From Agrobacterium rubi TR3 = NBRC 13261 (lineage in GTDB: Bacteria; Pseudomonadota; Alphaproteobacteria; Rhizobiales; Rhizobiaceae), in contig NZ_BBJU01000023.1 of NCBI RefSeq assembly GCF_000739935.1, forward strand, positions 62,001 to 126,000: a stretch of DNA of 64,000 nt, written 5' to 3'. Numbering within the stretch: the stretch's first letter is position 1; each line of letters begins with the position of its first letter. The position numbers were made by a program, and so were the translations under genes. Under the pieces are notes generated by a model. The model was not told where the DNA came from, did no database searches, and saw only the letters and a list, made by a program, of their open reading frames with translations. This document shows, piece after piece, positions 27,181-38,191 of this stretch.

Positions 27181-28035
27181 TCAACCCTTGATGCCGCCTG
27201 CCGTCAGGCCGGAGACGACACGCTCCTGGAAGATGACGATGAGAATGGCGACCGGTACGATACCAACGACCAGGGCCGCGGAAATGACGGGCCAAGGAAA
27301 CGCGAACTCGCCCTGATAAAGCTGGATGCCCACCGGCAGCGTGCGCAAGGACGGGTTGGAGTTGAAGGACAGCGCCAACAGGAACTCGTCCCACGCATTG
27401 ACGAAGGCAAGAATGCCGGCGGTAAAGACACCGGGCGCGCAAAGCGGCACCACCACCTTGAACAGAGCCCCCATTCGCGTGCAGCCGTCGATCATGGCGG
27501 CGTTTTCCAGATCCCGCGGAATGCCCTCAAAGAACGAGACCAGCATCAACGTGCAGACCGGTAGGCTCAGCACCGTGTAGGGAAGCACGAGCGCAATCCA
27601 GCTGTTGAGAAGATTGAGTGCGCGCATGATTTCAAACAGCGGTACCAGCAGCGTAACCAGCGGAAAGGTGGAGACGGCGATGATCAGCGACAGGATCAGC
27701 CCGCGATAGGCAAGATTGAGCCGCGCCAGCGCATAGGCCGCAAGGACCGAAACGAGCAATGTCAGCGCCGTTGAGAGCAGTGCCACCATGAAGCTGTTGA
27801 ACAGGAAGATATGCAGCGGCTGATCCGAAAACGCCTGCATGTAGTTTTGCAGCGTCGGCGCATGCGGTATCCAGGTAATCGGCTTTGCGGTGAGTTCCGC
27901 TTCTGTTTTCAGCGAAGTGAAAAGGATCCACAGTGCTGGGAACAGGCCATTGATCAGCAGAATCCCGGCGGCGATGAAACGCAGCGGTTTGCCGGAGAGA
28001 AAGGACATGGAGCCAGAGGCGGTTTGTGTGCTCAT
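27181..28035 (-). CDS. smoH: ABC permease for sulfoquinovosyl glycerol, MalG type
   Basis: A 284-residue permease with six spans and the EAA loop LENAAMIDGCTRMGALFKVVVPL. It lies between the second permease (4-bp gap) and smoI. The order binding protein, permease, permease, glycosidase matches the Agrobacterium smoF-G-H-I arrangement. The C-terminal GLTAGGIKG tail is typical of MalG proteins. Confidence 0.92.
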   Translation of the reverse strand: MSTQTASGSMSFLSGKPLRFIAAGILLINGLFPALWILFTSLKTEAELTAKPITWIPHAPTLQNYMQAFSDQPLHIFLFNSFMVALLSTALTLLVSVLAAYALARLNLAYRGLILSLIIAVSTFPLVTLLVPLFEIMRALNLLNSWIALVLPYTVLSLPVCTLMLVSFFEGIPRDLENAAMIDGCTRMGALFKVVVPLCAPGVFTAGILAFVNAWDEFLLALSFNSNPSLRTLPVGIQLYQGEFAFPWPVISAALVVGIVPVAILIVIFQERVVSGLTAGGIKG

Positions 28036-28039
28036 CGCG

Positions 28040-28993
28040 TTATTCCTTCGTCCTGATCATGCGCAGATAAACGGCTGTCACGCACATGGACATCACGAAC
28101 ATCACGACGGCGAGCGCCGAGCCGTAGCCGAGATCGAGGAACGACACCGTGTTTTGGTGGATATACATGGCAAGCGTTGCGGTCGATGTGCCCGGCCCGC
28201 CGCCTGTCATCATGTAGGGAATATCGAAGGTCTGAAGCGCGGTGATGGTGCGGAAAATTAGGGCTACGACAATCGAAGGCTTTAGCAACGGCAGGGTGAT
28301 CTCGAAGAACTGCCGAAGTCGCCCCGCGCCGTCCACATCCGCAGCTTCGTATAGCGAACGGGGAATGGTTTGCAGACCGGCCAGAATGATCAGCGCCATG
28401 AAAGAGGAAGTCTTCCAGATGATGGTGAGGCAAATGGCGGCAAAGGCCCAATTGGGCGAATTGAACCAGATGATGCCTTCAAAGCCGAAACGGTTGAGGA
28501 CATCGTTGACGACGCCATATTCGGAATGGAAGAACCAGGCGAAGATCAAGCCTGCAAAGGATAAGGGCAGGGCCCACGGAATCAGCAGCGACAGCCGAAC
28601 GGGCCATTGCATGCCAAAAGGCAGGTTCGCCATCAGGGCAAGACCAAGACCGACAAAAAGCGCACCGGGCACCGTGATCAACGTGATCAGAACGGTGTTC
28701 CACGTCGTTTCCCAGAACACCGGGTCTTCGATCATCAGCTGGTAGTTCTCAAAGCCAACGAAGGCGGCAGGCAGGCCCGATGTTAGCGACAGGCTGAAAA
28801 AGCTCGTATAGATAAGTCGGCACACCGGATAGACGATGATCAATGCCAGAAGCAGCGCCGCCGGTGCCAGAAGCAGGACCGCCAGCGAACGGTCGCTGAG
28901 GTCGAGCCACCGCGTCCAGCTTGGCGATGGTGCTGACTGATCATTTCCAGCTTTGAATGGGGTCGTCATTGCCATGGCTTCGTTCCGAGACAT
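28040..28993 (-). CDS. smoG: ABC permease for sulfoquinovosyl glycerol, MalF type
   Basis: A 317-residue permease with a cytoplasmic N-terminal tail of about 30 residues, then six membrane spans and the EAA loop [23 protein letters not shown]. It forms the channel with SmoH. It is separated from smoF by 102 bp that hold a hairpin followed by a T-rich run (29054-29085), which may limit read-through into this gene. Confidence 0.92.
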   Translation of the reverse strand: MSRNEAMAMTTPFKAGNDQSAPSPSWTRWLDLSDRSLAVLLLAPAALLLALIIVYPVCRLIYTSFFSLSLTSGLPAAFVGFENYQLMIEDPVFWETTWNTVLITLITVPGALFVGLGLALMANLPFGMQWPVRLSLLIPWALPLSFAGLIFAWFFHSEYGVVNDVLNRFGFEGIIWFNSPNWAFAAICLTIIWKTSSFMALIILAGLQTIPRSLYEAADVDGAGRLRQFFEITLPLLKPSIVVALIFRTITALQTFDIPYMMTGGGPGTSTATLAMYIHQNTVSFLDLGYGSALAVVMFVMSMCVTAVYLRMIRTKE

Positions 28994-29053
28994 TGAAAGT
29001 TCTAGCGGCGATGCAAAGCGTCGCCTCCAGAGGTCAGGCCATTTTAAGAAAAG

Positions 29054-29085
29054 GTCTCTCCTCCCCGAAAGCAGGAAGGAGAGAC
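29054..29085 (-). terminator. Partial terminator/attenuator between smoF and smoG
   Basis: Read on the minus strand, a 9-bp stem GTCTCTCCT/AGGAGAGAC encloses a 14-nt loop and is followed by CTTTTCTT. It is positioned just after the smoF stop. It could stop part of the transcripts so that binding protein is made in excess over the permeases. Confidence 0.6.
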
Positions 29086-29095
29086 ATGTAGCAGC

Positions 29096-31464
<2,369 letters not shown>

Positions 31465-31536
31465 TCTTAAACCACCCAACCCTCGGCGACATTGCTCCGG
31501 GCTCCTCTTAAAATCAGCATACGCAATGATTTAAGG

Positions 31537-31556
31537 AAATCAATGGTGTATCAATT
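31537..31556 (-). promoter_or_regulatory. Candidate SmoD operator upstream of smoE
   Basis: Read on the minus strand the site is AATTGATACACCATTGATTT. It is 18/20 identical to 32411-32430 upstream of smoC, including a TTGAT-N6-TTGAT direct repeat, and has the same orientation relative to the gene it precedes. The surrounding 211 bp (31465-31675) are very AT-rich and otherwise empty. Confidence 0.7.
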
Positions 31557-31675
31557 TAATTTATTCCGTTTGAATTTAAATTCGATGCGTTGATTTGCAA
31601 GCATAAATTCTATTATTTTTAAATTATGGAGTGAGGCAACTCGATTTTTCTGTCGAATGAGCAAATGAGAGAACT

Positions 31676-32380
31676 CTATCTCAGCCTGTTTACATAACGC
31701 GCAACGCGGGGGTCGTACCACGTGTGCGAAACCTCGGCTGCCAAGCCTTCGTGAGAATAGCTGACGCGCAATATGTGAGGAACGGGCTCACCGGCCTTTG
31801 GGCCGAACGCCTCCGGTGCCCAATCCGGCACATGGCCGAGGCCAATATGGTCTTCCGCTTTTGCGATCCATAGCCCCAAACGTGTACGATAATAGAGATA
31901 GAGCGATTCCGACAGATCCTCGGCTGCGACCTTTTCGATGTAGGAACCGTCGAGCCATATTTCTTCAATCGCCGCAAATTGTCCGGCAATGCGCCTGATC
32001 CGACGAATGCGGTGGCCTTCCTGTGACGCGCCGAAGGCTGGCAATGCCGCAGGCTTGACCTCACGGCTGACGCTCAGAATTTCCGCCGTCGGAAAGCCGC
32101 CGCCCGCCACCAGTTCAAGGCGGAACATGGCGTAGACGCTTTTAGGATCGGTAACGGCGCGGATGTAATTGCCTGATCCCTGAATGCGCTCCAGCAGTCC
32201 GCGCGTGTGGAGTTCGGCCAGCGTCTTTCGAAGCGTTCCGACCGCAATTCCCAGCGTTGTCGCCATCTCGCGCTCCGGCGGAAGCTTCTCTCCATCGATC
32301 AACCGACCGGCCGTAATGTCCCGCACCAGTGTCTCCGCAATCTGGAGATACACCGGCAAACTTCCTTTGGAACTCCGCAT
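31676..32380 (-). CDS. smoD: GntR-family regulator with UTRA domain, smo regulator
   Basis: About 234 residues from the ATG with AGGAAGG upstream; a TTG two codons earlier is possible. It has an N-terminal winged helix (PVYLQIAETLVRDI, EREMATTLGIAVGTLRKTLAEL) and a C-terminal UTRA ligand domain (IRRIRRIAGQFAAIEEIWLDGSYIE). It is divergent from smoC and upstream of smoE, so it sits between the two promoters it probably controls. Sulfoquinovose or a derivative is the expected effector. Confidence 0.9.
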   Translation of the reverse strand: MRSSKGSLPVYLQIAETLVRDITAGRLIDGEKLPPEREMATTLGIAVGTLRKTLAELHTRGLLERIQGSGNYIRAVTDPKSVYAMFRLELVAGGGFPTAEILSVSREVKPAALPAFGASQEGHRIRRIRRIAGQFAAIEEIWLDGSYIEKVAAEDLSESLYLYYRTRLGLWIAKAEDHIGLGHVPDWAPEAFGPKAGEPVPHILRVSYSHEGLAAEVSHTWYDPRVARYVNRLR

Positions 32381-32410
32381 TTTCAACGCCTTCCTGTGCG
32401 CGGGAGAAAT

Positions 32411-32430
32411 AATTGATACATTATTGATTT
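32411..32430 (+). promoter_or_regulatory. Candidate SmoD operator in the smoD/smoC divergent region
   Basis: AATTGATACATTATTGATTT lies 52 bp before the smoC start and repeats the site upstream of smoE at 18/20 positions (only the central TT/CC differs). The TTGAT half-sites are direct repeats 11 bp apart. The location would allow control of smoC-B-A and of smoD itself. Confidence 0.7.
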
Positions 32431-32481
32431 ACTCAATACCTGATGTTAGTTAATTGAGCAACGTCCTGTGAGGAGGATTTC

Positions 32482-33639
32482 ATGACGATTGTTCCCGTAA
32501 CATCTGCTGATCTGGATGCCGCCGAGGTGTCTTGGTTTTCGGCGCTGTGCTCCGATGACTACGCCTATCTTGGCGTTCCCGATGGCTCTTTGCGCTCCAG
32601 TTGGGATCATTGCTCCGCAATCGTCAAAAAAGCCGAAGAGCTTGGATTTCGCAATATCCTGTGCCCATCCTCCTATCAGGTGGGACAGGATACGCTGAGC
32701 TTCGTTGCAGGTTGCGCGCCGATCACCGACAAGATCAATATGCTGGCTGCAATCCGCTGCGGCGAAATGCAGCCCATCATGCTTGCCCGCACTGTGGCCA
32801 CGCTCGACCACATGCTGAAGGGTCGCCTAACGCTGAACGTCATCAGCTCCGATTTTCCGGGCGAAGTTGCAGACAGTGCATATCGTTATAAGCGCAGCCA
32901 CGAAGTGGTTGAAATCCTGCGTCAGGCATGGACGCGCGAAACCGTCGACCACGACGGCGAAATCTACCAGTTCAAGGGCGTTTCGACCGAACCCGCCCGC
33001 CCCTATCAGCAGAACGGCGGACCACTGCTCTATTTCGGCGGCTATTCTCCTGATGCTTTGGAGCTGTGTGGTGCACAGTGCGATGTCTATCTGATGTGGC
33101 CGGAAACGAAGGATCAGCTTGCCGAGCGCATGCGTGCCGTCCACGCCCGCGCCGAAGCGCATGGCAGAACGCTCGATTACGGCCTGCGCGTTCACATGAT
33201 CGTTCGCGATACTGAAAAAGAGGCGCAGGAATATGCCGAGCATCTCGTTTCCAAGCTGGATGATGAATATGGCCAACTGATCCGCAACCGTGCCCATGAC
33301 AGTATCTCGCTGGGCGTTGCGCATCAGGCCAAGGCACGGGAACTTGCTGACAAGTTCGGCTATATCGAGCCGAACCTGTGGACCGGCATCGGACGCGCCC
33401 GTTCAGGCTGCGGCGCAGCACTGGTTGGCTCGACAGACCAGGTTTTGAGCAAGTTGGAAGAGTATCAGAAGATGGGCATTCGCGCCTTCATCCTATCCGG
33501 CTACCCACATATTGATGAGGCCGAGCACTTCGGCAGCAAAGTCCTGCCGCAATTGAAGACTTGTTCCCTGCCGCATGTCCACGGGCGTGTGCCCGCAGCG
33601 ACACCCGCAACACCTCTTGGAAACGGAGACCGTCACTGA
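32482..33639 (+). CDS. smoC: Sulfoquinovose monooxygenase (flavin-dependent, luciferase-like)
   Basis: A 385-residue bacterial-luciferase-fold monooxygenase related to alkanesulfonate monooxygenase SsuD; ATG after GAGGAGGA. Typical segments are NVISSDFPGEVADSAYRYKRSHEVVEI (start only quoted here in part by position about 117-143), VGSTDQVLSKLEEY and FILSGYPHIDEAEHFG. With reduced FMN and O2 it removes sulfite from sulfoquinovose to give 6-oxo-glucose. Its stop overlaps the next ATG (TGATG), coupling it to smoB. Confidence 0.93.
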   Translation: MTIVPVTSADLDAAEVSWFSALCSDDYAYLGVPDGSLRSSWDHCSAIVKKAEELGFRNILCPSSYQVGQDTLSFVAGCAPITDKINMLAAIRCGEMQPIMLARTVATLDHMLKGRLTLNVISSDFPGEVADSAYRYKRSHEVVEILRQAWTRETVDHDGEIYQFKGVSTEPARPYQQNGGPLLYFGGYSPDALELCGAQCDVYLMWPETKDQLAERMRAVHARAEAHGRTLDYGLRVHMIVRDTEKEAQEYAEHLVSKLDDEYGQLIRNRAHDSISLGVAHQAKARELADKFGYIEPNLWTGIGRARSGCGAALVGSTDQVLSKLEEYQKMGIRAFILSGYPHIDEAEHFGSKVLPQLKTCSLPHVHGRVPAATPATPLGNGDRH

Positions 33640-34529
33640 TGGACCGCATCGAACTTACACCCGAACTGTCACTGAGCCGCATCGTCTACGGAATGTGGCG
33701 CGTTGGCGATGACGCCGATACATCTGCGAAGCATGTTCAAGCCAAGATCGAAGCCTGCCTTGCGCAGGGTATAACCACGCTCGATCAGGCCGATATCTAC
33801 GGCGGCTACACGGCAGAAGCTATTCTTGGTGAAGCGTTCAAAGCTACACCATCGCTGCGCGACAAGGTCGAAATCGTCACGAAATGCGGCATCGTCGCTC
33901 CAGCTGGTCGGCATTCCGCAGCCCGCGTCAAGCATTACGATACGTCGGCAGAGCATATCAATGCTGCCGTCGAGGCATCGCTGCGCGATATGGCGACCGA
34001 TCACATCGACCTGTTGCTGATCCATCGCCCCGATCCGATGATGGACCCTGATGAAACGGGTGCTGCGCTCGACGAGCTGGTCGCGTCTGGCAAAGTTCGC
34101 AGCGTCGGTGTTTCCAACTTCCGCCCCTGGGACTTTTCCCTGTTGCAGACGCACATGGAAAACGAACTGGTGACCAACCAGATCGAGCTCAGCCTTGCCG
34201 AAACCTCGGCCTTCACGAATGGCGATCTCGCCTATCTTCAGGAGCGCAACCTTGCCGTCATGGCATGGTCGCCGCTAGGGGGTGGCGCGCTGATGAGCGC
34301 AGGCGGTGCGGTGGCCGATGCCATGGCGAAAATCGCGGGAGATCAGGGTGTCGACACTGCCGCAGTCGCCATCGCGTGGTTGCTGCGCCATCCGGCAAAA
34401 ATCCTGCCCGTGCTCGGCACCAACAATCTTCAGCGCATCGCCGCAATTTCGCAGGCAAACCAGGTCACTATGGACAGGCAGATGTGGTTCGAACTCTACA
34501 CGCTCGCAAAAGGCCACGAGGTGCCCTGA
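33639..34529 (+). CDS. smoB: 6-oxo-glucose reductase, aldo-keto reductase family
   Basis: A 296-residue aldo-keto reductase; the ATG overlaps the smoC stop. The catalytic tetrad is D49 and Y54 (TLDQADIYGG), K82 (IVTKCGI) and H129 (DLLLIHRPDP). A C-terminal NAD(P)H-binding part follows (AWSPLGGGAL, LLRHPAKILPVLGTNN). In the SMO pathway it reduces 6-oxo-glucose to glucose. Coupled to smoA by the same TGATG overlap. Confidence 0.92.
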   Translation: MDRIELTPELSLSRIVYGMWRVGDDADTSAKHVQAKIEACLAQGITTLDQADIYGGYTAEAILGEAFKATPSLRDKVEIVTKCGIVAPAGRHSAARVKHYDTSAEHINAAVEASLRDMATDHIDLLLIHRPDPMMDPDETGAALDELVASGKVRSVGVSNFRPWDFSLLQTHMENELVTNQIELSLAETSAFTNGDLAYLQERNLAVMAWSPLGGGALMSAGGAVADAMAKIAGDQGVDTAAVAIAWLLRHPAKILPVLGTNNLQRIAAISQANQVTMDRQMWFELYTLAKGHEVP

Positions 34530-35056
34530 TGACATCGCTTAGCAGCATGCAGTCCCATAACGAACACATGTTCGTTCCAGACGCGACAAACACCCGCAGT
34601 TTCCGCACGGCGCTTGGCAACTTTCCGACCGGTATCACAGTCGTAACAGCGCAGACGCCTGACGGGCCGATCGGCATGACCGTCAACAGCTTCTCGTCTG
34701 TGTCGCTCGATCCGCCGTTGATCCTGTGGTCCCCGGCCAAGACATCGTCGCGGCATGATCTCTTCGCTGGCGCCACGCATTTCGCAATCCACGTGCTGGG
34801 TGCCGATCAGGGCGAGCTGAGCAGCCGGTTTACGCGCGGTGGCCTTGGCTTCGAAGAGTTCGCCTGGGACATGAACCCGGAAGGCGTTCCGATCATAGCG
34901 GGCACATTGAGCCGTTTCGAATGCGAACGCGCGTCTGTCTATGACGGCGGCGATCACTCGATCCTTCTGGGTCGTGTCCTGCGTGCGGCCCACCGCGACG
35001 GAGAACCGCTGTGCTTTGCACGTGGGGCAATGGGCAGATTTGCCGTTGCCTCTTAA
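34529..35056 (+). CDS. smoA: Flavin reductase (NADH:FMN)
   Basis: A 175-residue flavin reductase-like protein with the FMN-binding split-barrel pattern FPTGITVVTAQTPDGPIGMTVNSFSSVSLDPPL and GDHSILLGRVL; the first of these is quoted as about residues 32-66 of the protein in shortened form (FPTGITVV...SFSSVSLDPP). It supplies reduced flavin to SmoC. It is the last gene of the smoC-B-A unit; 14 bp separate it from the convergent exporter gene. Confidence 0.92.
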   Translation: MTSLSSMQSHNEHMFVPDATNTRSFRTALGNFPTGITVVTAQTPDGPIGMTVNSFSSVSLDPPLILWSPAKTSSRHDLFAGATHFAIHVLGADQGELSSRFTRGGLGFEEFAWDMNPEGVPIIAGTLSRFECERASVYDGGDHSILLGRVLRAAHRDGEPLCFARGAMGRFAVAS

Positions 35057-35070
35057 GACGCGAAATTCGG

Positions 35071-36087
35071 CTATGGGTGCAGCGCGGCTATCACGACGAA
35101 ATAGCTCACCGCGATGAGCAGAAGCAGCGAAATCGTTGAAGCAAGAATGACGCGACCGCCTGCATTGGCCACGGTGCGGATATCGACAGAGAGCCCCAGC
35201 CCAGCCATGGCAACGACGGTCAATCCACTGGAGACGGTCAGCAATGTACTCACAACGTTGAGCGGGATGAGGCCAAGAGACCGGATGACCACGACAACCA
35301 TGAAGCCGATGATGAACCAAGGGACGAGATGACGACAGGAGCTCGTGCGGCCTGCACGCCGGGCAGCCCTGCCCTGAAGAATACCCAGCGTGAAAATGAC
35401 CGGGCCAAGCATGAGAACGCGCAAAAGCTTGATGACCGTTCCAGTCTGCACTGCAACCAGACCGGCAGGTGTGGCCGCGGCCAGAACTTGCGGAACGGCG
35501 TAGACCGTCAGGCCGGCAAGGGCGCCATATTGCGCGGGCCCCATGCCTGCATGAGTGTAGAGGAGCGGCAGAAGAAGAACAGAAGCAACGCCGAGTACTG
35601 CCGTGAAGGACAGCGCGGAGGCGACTTCGTCGGAATTGGCCTCGATAACAGGCGCAACCGCGACAATGGCCGAATTGCCACAGATGGAGTTTCCGCAAGC
35701 AATCAGCATGGCAAGCCTAGGCGGCAGCCTCAGCAACCGGGCAACCGCGAAGCTCACATAGATCGACAGGGTGACGATAGCCACCACCGAAACAATCAAC
35801 GTCAGTCCGGCATTTTTGATGGTCGCAAAACTGATCGACGCACCGAGAAGAACGATGGCGATCTCCAGCAAAGTCTTGGAGCTGAAATGGATGCCGGGCC
35901 GCCAAGAACATTTGTCGGAAAACATCGTACGGCAGATGATTCCGATGATGATTGCAAACACCAAAGGTTCCAGAAATCCTGCGCCAAACAGGGAGTGCTC
36001 GATATGTGCTAGGACATAGGCGGCACCTGCCACACTGACACAGACCGCAAGGCCGGGGATGATCTGACGTGGTCGGGAAAAATTCAT
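35071..36087 (-). CDS. YeiH-family membrane protein, putative sulfite/sulfate exporter
   Basis: About 338 residues from MNFSRPRQIIPGL; a TTG five codons earlier is possible. It has nine to eleven hydrophobic spans, with the family block LLGASISFATIKNAGL and IACGNSICGNSAIVAVAPVI. The family is annotated as putative sulfate exporters (UPF0324, E. coli YeiH). It is convergent with smoA and divergent from a LysR gene. Since SmoC releases sulfite, an export role is plausible, but it is inferred from family and position. Confidence 0.85.
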   Translation of the reverse strand: MNFSRPRQIIPGLAVCVSVAGAAYVLAHIEHSLFGAGFLEPLVFAIIIGIICRTMFSDKCSWRPGIHFSSKTLLEIAIVLLGASISFATIKNAGLTLIVSVVAIVTLSIYVSFAVARLLRLPPRLAMLIACGNSICGNSAIVAVAPVIEANSDEVASALSFTAVLGVASVLLLPLLYTHAGMGPAQYGALAGLTVYAVPQVLAAATPAGLVAVQTGTVIKLLRVLMLGPVIFTLGILQGRAARRAGRTSSCRHLVPWFIIGFMVVVVIRSLGLIPLNVVSTLLTVSSGLTVVAMAGLGLSVDIRTVANAGGRVILASTISLLLLIAVSYFVVIAALHP

Positions 36088-36092
36088 AATAG

Positions 36093-36119
36093 ACTGTCTC
36101 AACTGATGCTTCAGACAGT
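36093..36119. promoter_or_regulatory. Inverted repeat in the yeiH/lysR divergent region
   Basis: ACTGTCT (36093-36099) and AGACAGT (36113-36119) are perfect arms 13 nt apart, within 6 bp of the exporter start codon and upstream of the LysR gene. They could be part of a LysR binding site. The T-run that follows on the plus strand also makes a weak terminator-like shape, so this is uncertain. Confidence 0.35.
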
Positions 36120-36192
36120 TTTTTCACCTAACTTAACTTACTTCCATCGAATAAAATTCTACGTTTCATTCGGAAAAACAGAACGATTTCCT

Positions 36193-37077
36193 ATGACCTT
36201 TGAACAACTTGCAATATTCGTCGCTGTGGCAGAACGCGAGCATCTGACAAAGGCGGCGGCTGCGATCCATCTGACGCCCTCTGCCGTGAGCGCATCAATC
36301 CGCAACCTCGAACAACATTACGGCGTCGAACTGTTTCACCGGATCGGTCGACGCATTGAACTGACAGCGACAGGGCGCATTTTCCTGGATGAGGCGCGTA
36401 CGCTCCTTGCGCGGTCGCGATCTGTCGAGCTTATGCTCAGCGAGCTTGGCGGCATGCAACGGGGTTCACTCAGCGTCTTTGCAAGCCAGACGATCGCCAG
36501 CTACTGGTTACCGCCGCGCCTGATGGCGTTTCATAACAATTTTCCGGGCATCGAATTGCAGTTGACGATCGGCAATACGCGCACGGTTGCGGATGCCGTC
36601 ATCACCGGCGAGGCCGACATTGGCTTTGTGGAAGGCGAACTCGACGAACCCGCGCTCGCAGCCTCTATCGTGGCGCATGACGAACTGGTCGTTGTCGTCG
36701 GTCCTACCCATCCCTGGGCAGGCAGACAAGCCCTGACTGCCGATGACATAAAAGACGGTCAATGGGTCATGCGCGAAGTCGGCTCCGGCACCCGGTCCGC
36801 CTTCGAGGAAACCTTGAGTGACATGGGCATAAAGGCAGACGCGCTCAATATCGTGCTGGTCCTGCCATCAAATGAATCCATTCTCTGCGCCTTGCTGGCA
36901 GGCAACGGTGTCGCGACCGTATCCAGACTTGCGGCGCAACAATATATCGAGAGCGGCAAATTATGCGAGGTCAACTTCCCCGCACCCGCCCGCGAATTTC
37001 GTCTTCTCAAACACAAGGAACGGCATGCCAGCAAAGCTGCGCTAACGCTTCTCGACATATGTCATAAAGATACGTGA
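36193..37077 (+). CDS. LysR-family regulator, YeiE-like
   Basis: About 294 residues from MTFEQLAIFVAVAE; the frame extends further upstream without a plausible start. It has an N-terminal LysR HTH (HLTKAAAAIHLTPSAVSASIRNLE) and a C-terminal effector domain (LSVFASQTIASYWLPPRL, REVGSGTRSAFEE). It is divergent from the YeiH-type exporter, the same pairing as yeiE-yeiH in E. coli, where YeiE-type regulators respond to sulfite. I infer regulation of the exporter and possibly assimilation of released sulfite. Confidence 0.88.
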   Translation: MTFEQLAIFVAVAEREHLTKAAAAIHLTPSAVSASIRNLEQHYGVELFHRIGRRIELTATGRIFLDEARTLLARSRSVELMLSELGGMQRGSLSVFASQTIASYWLPPRLMAFHNNFPGIELQLTIGNTRTVADAVITGEADIGFVEGELDEPALAASIVAHDELVVVVGPTHPWAGRQALTADDIKDGQWVMREVGSGTRSAFEETLSDMGIKADALNIVLVLPSNESILCALLAGNGVATVSRLAAQQYIESGKLCEVNFPAPAREFRLLKHKERHASKAALTLLDICHKDT

Positions 37078-37116
37078 CGAAATCGCTCTAAGTCGCGGCG
37101 GTCGGAGTGCCGTATC

Positions 37117-38097
37117 CTACTCCTGAACTTCACCCACAGTGTCTGCAACATGCGCGCCGCGGCTGCCCATTGGCAGTGGATGGCCTGTGGTTGAATCGAT
37201 CGTTGTCTGATGTTCCAGCTCGGCGTTGATCTCAGCGCCCAGGATCAGGATAATCACGGATATCCAGGTCCACACCATCAAACCGATGACCGCTCCCAGA
37301 GTCCCGTAGGTCGCATTATAGTCCGCGAATTTTTCCAAATAAAAGGAGAAGAGAATAGATGCGGTAACCCAGAGCGTGGTCGAGAAGATGGCTCCCCAGG
37401 TCAGCCACTGAAACTTTGCTTGTTCGCGGCTGGGACCATACCGGTACAGCATCGTGATGCCGCAACCGACCAGAAGAAGCAGAAGCGGCCAGCGGGCGAA
37501 CTTGGCCAGAAACTCGGTCCACTGATCCAGCCAAAGATAGGCGAGAACGGCGGGAATAACGCCAACCGCCGTGATCAAGGCAATGGCAATCACCAGAGCA
37601 CCGATGGTAAAGACCAGCGAATTCAAGTTAAGCCAGATGATGCCGCGTTTTTCTTTTTCACCGTAGGCAATATTCATGGCCTCAAAAAGCGCTTTAATGC
37701 CGTTGTTGGCACTCCAAAGCGCCACCAGAAAGCCGGTTATGACACCAATGCTCAGCGTGGAATTCTTCTGTTGGGACAGCCCGTCGAGCTGGCTAACGAT
37801 GAGATCGAATGCACCTGGAGGCAGTACGGTCGATAGAAACGCGATGTGTTTTGCGATCGTGACTGGATCAGAGAAAACACCGTAGAGCGACACGAGTGCT
37901 GCCAGCGCCGGAAACAGTGCCAAAAGCAAATAATATGTCGCGCCAGCGGCAATCAGCGTGACCCGATCGTCGAAAAACTGCGAGAAGACCCGCCAGAAGA
38001 CGTCGCGATAGCCACGCAACGGTATTTCGCCAGGCGTTTTTGCCAAGCGACCGCGCTCCTCATTCGATCCTTTCGGATCACCGTTGTCACCGCTCAC
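37117..38097 (-). CDS. YihY/UPF0761-family membrane protein
   Basis: About 326 residues from a GTG (VSGDNGDPKGSNEERG); a longer ATG frame adds a hydrophobic stretch that other family members seem to lack. It has six membrane spans, with the motif GATYYLLLALFPALAALVSLYG and AVIGLMVWTWISVIILILGAEINAELE-like end (positions about 285-310). Once called ribonuclease BN, the family is an integral membrane protein of unclear function. It stands apart from the catabolic operons. Confidence 0.85.
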   Translation of the reverse strand: MSGDNGDPKGSNEERGRLAKTPGEIPLRGYRDVFWRVFSQFFDDRVTLIAAGATYYLLLALFPALAALVSLYGVFSDPVTIAKHIAFLSTVLPPGAFDLIVSQLDGLSQQKNSTLSIGVITGFLVALWSANNGIKALFEAMNIAYGEKEKRGIIWLNLNSLVFTIGALVIAIALITAVGVIPAVLAYLWLDQWTEFLAKFARWPLLLLLVGCGITMLYRYGPSREQAKFQWLTWGAIFSTTLWVTASILFSFYLEKFADYNATYGTLGAVIGLMVWTWISVIILILGAEINAELEHQTTIDSTTGHPLPMGSRGAHVADTVGEVQE

Positions 38098-38191
38098 GCA
38101 TATCACCCATCGCACCCGAAAAGCCAAGTACATCAAACCCACGTCAAGACTCAAGGTGTAATGGTTACAACCTTAAGTCATGTGAGGATGA

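Noticed and set aside
26299..27564. A 421-codon plus-strand frame across smoI and smoH
   Set aside because: Both minus-strand genes are supported by catalytic or family motifs; the antisense product is low-complexity and lacks a ribosome-binding site.
36093..36125. Intrinsic terminator in the yeiH/lysR gap
   Set aside because: The 7-bp AT-rich stem is weak and lies in a promoter region between divergent genes, where a terminator makes little sense.
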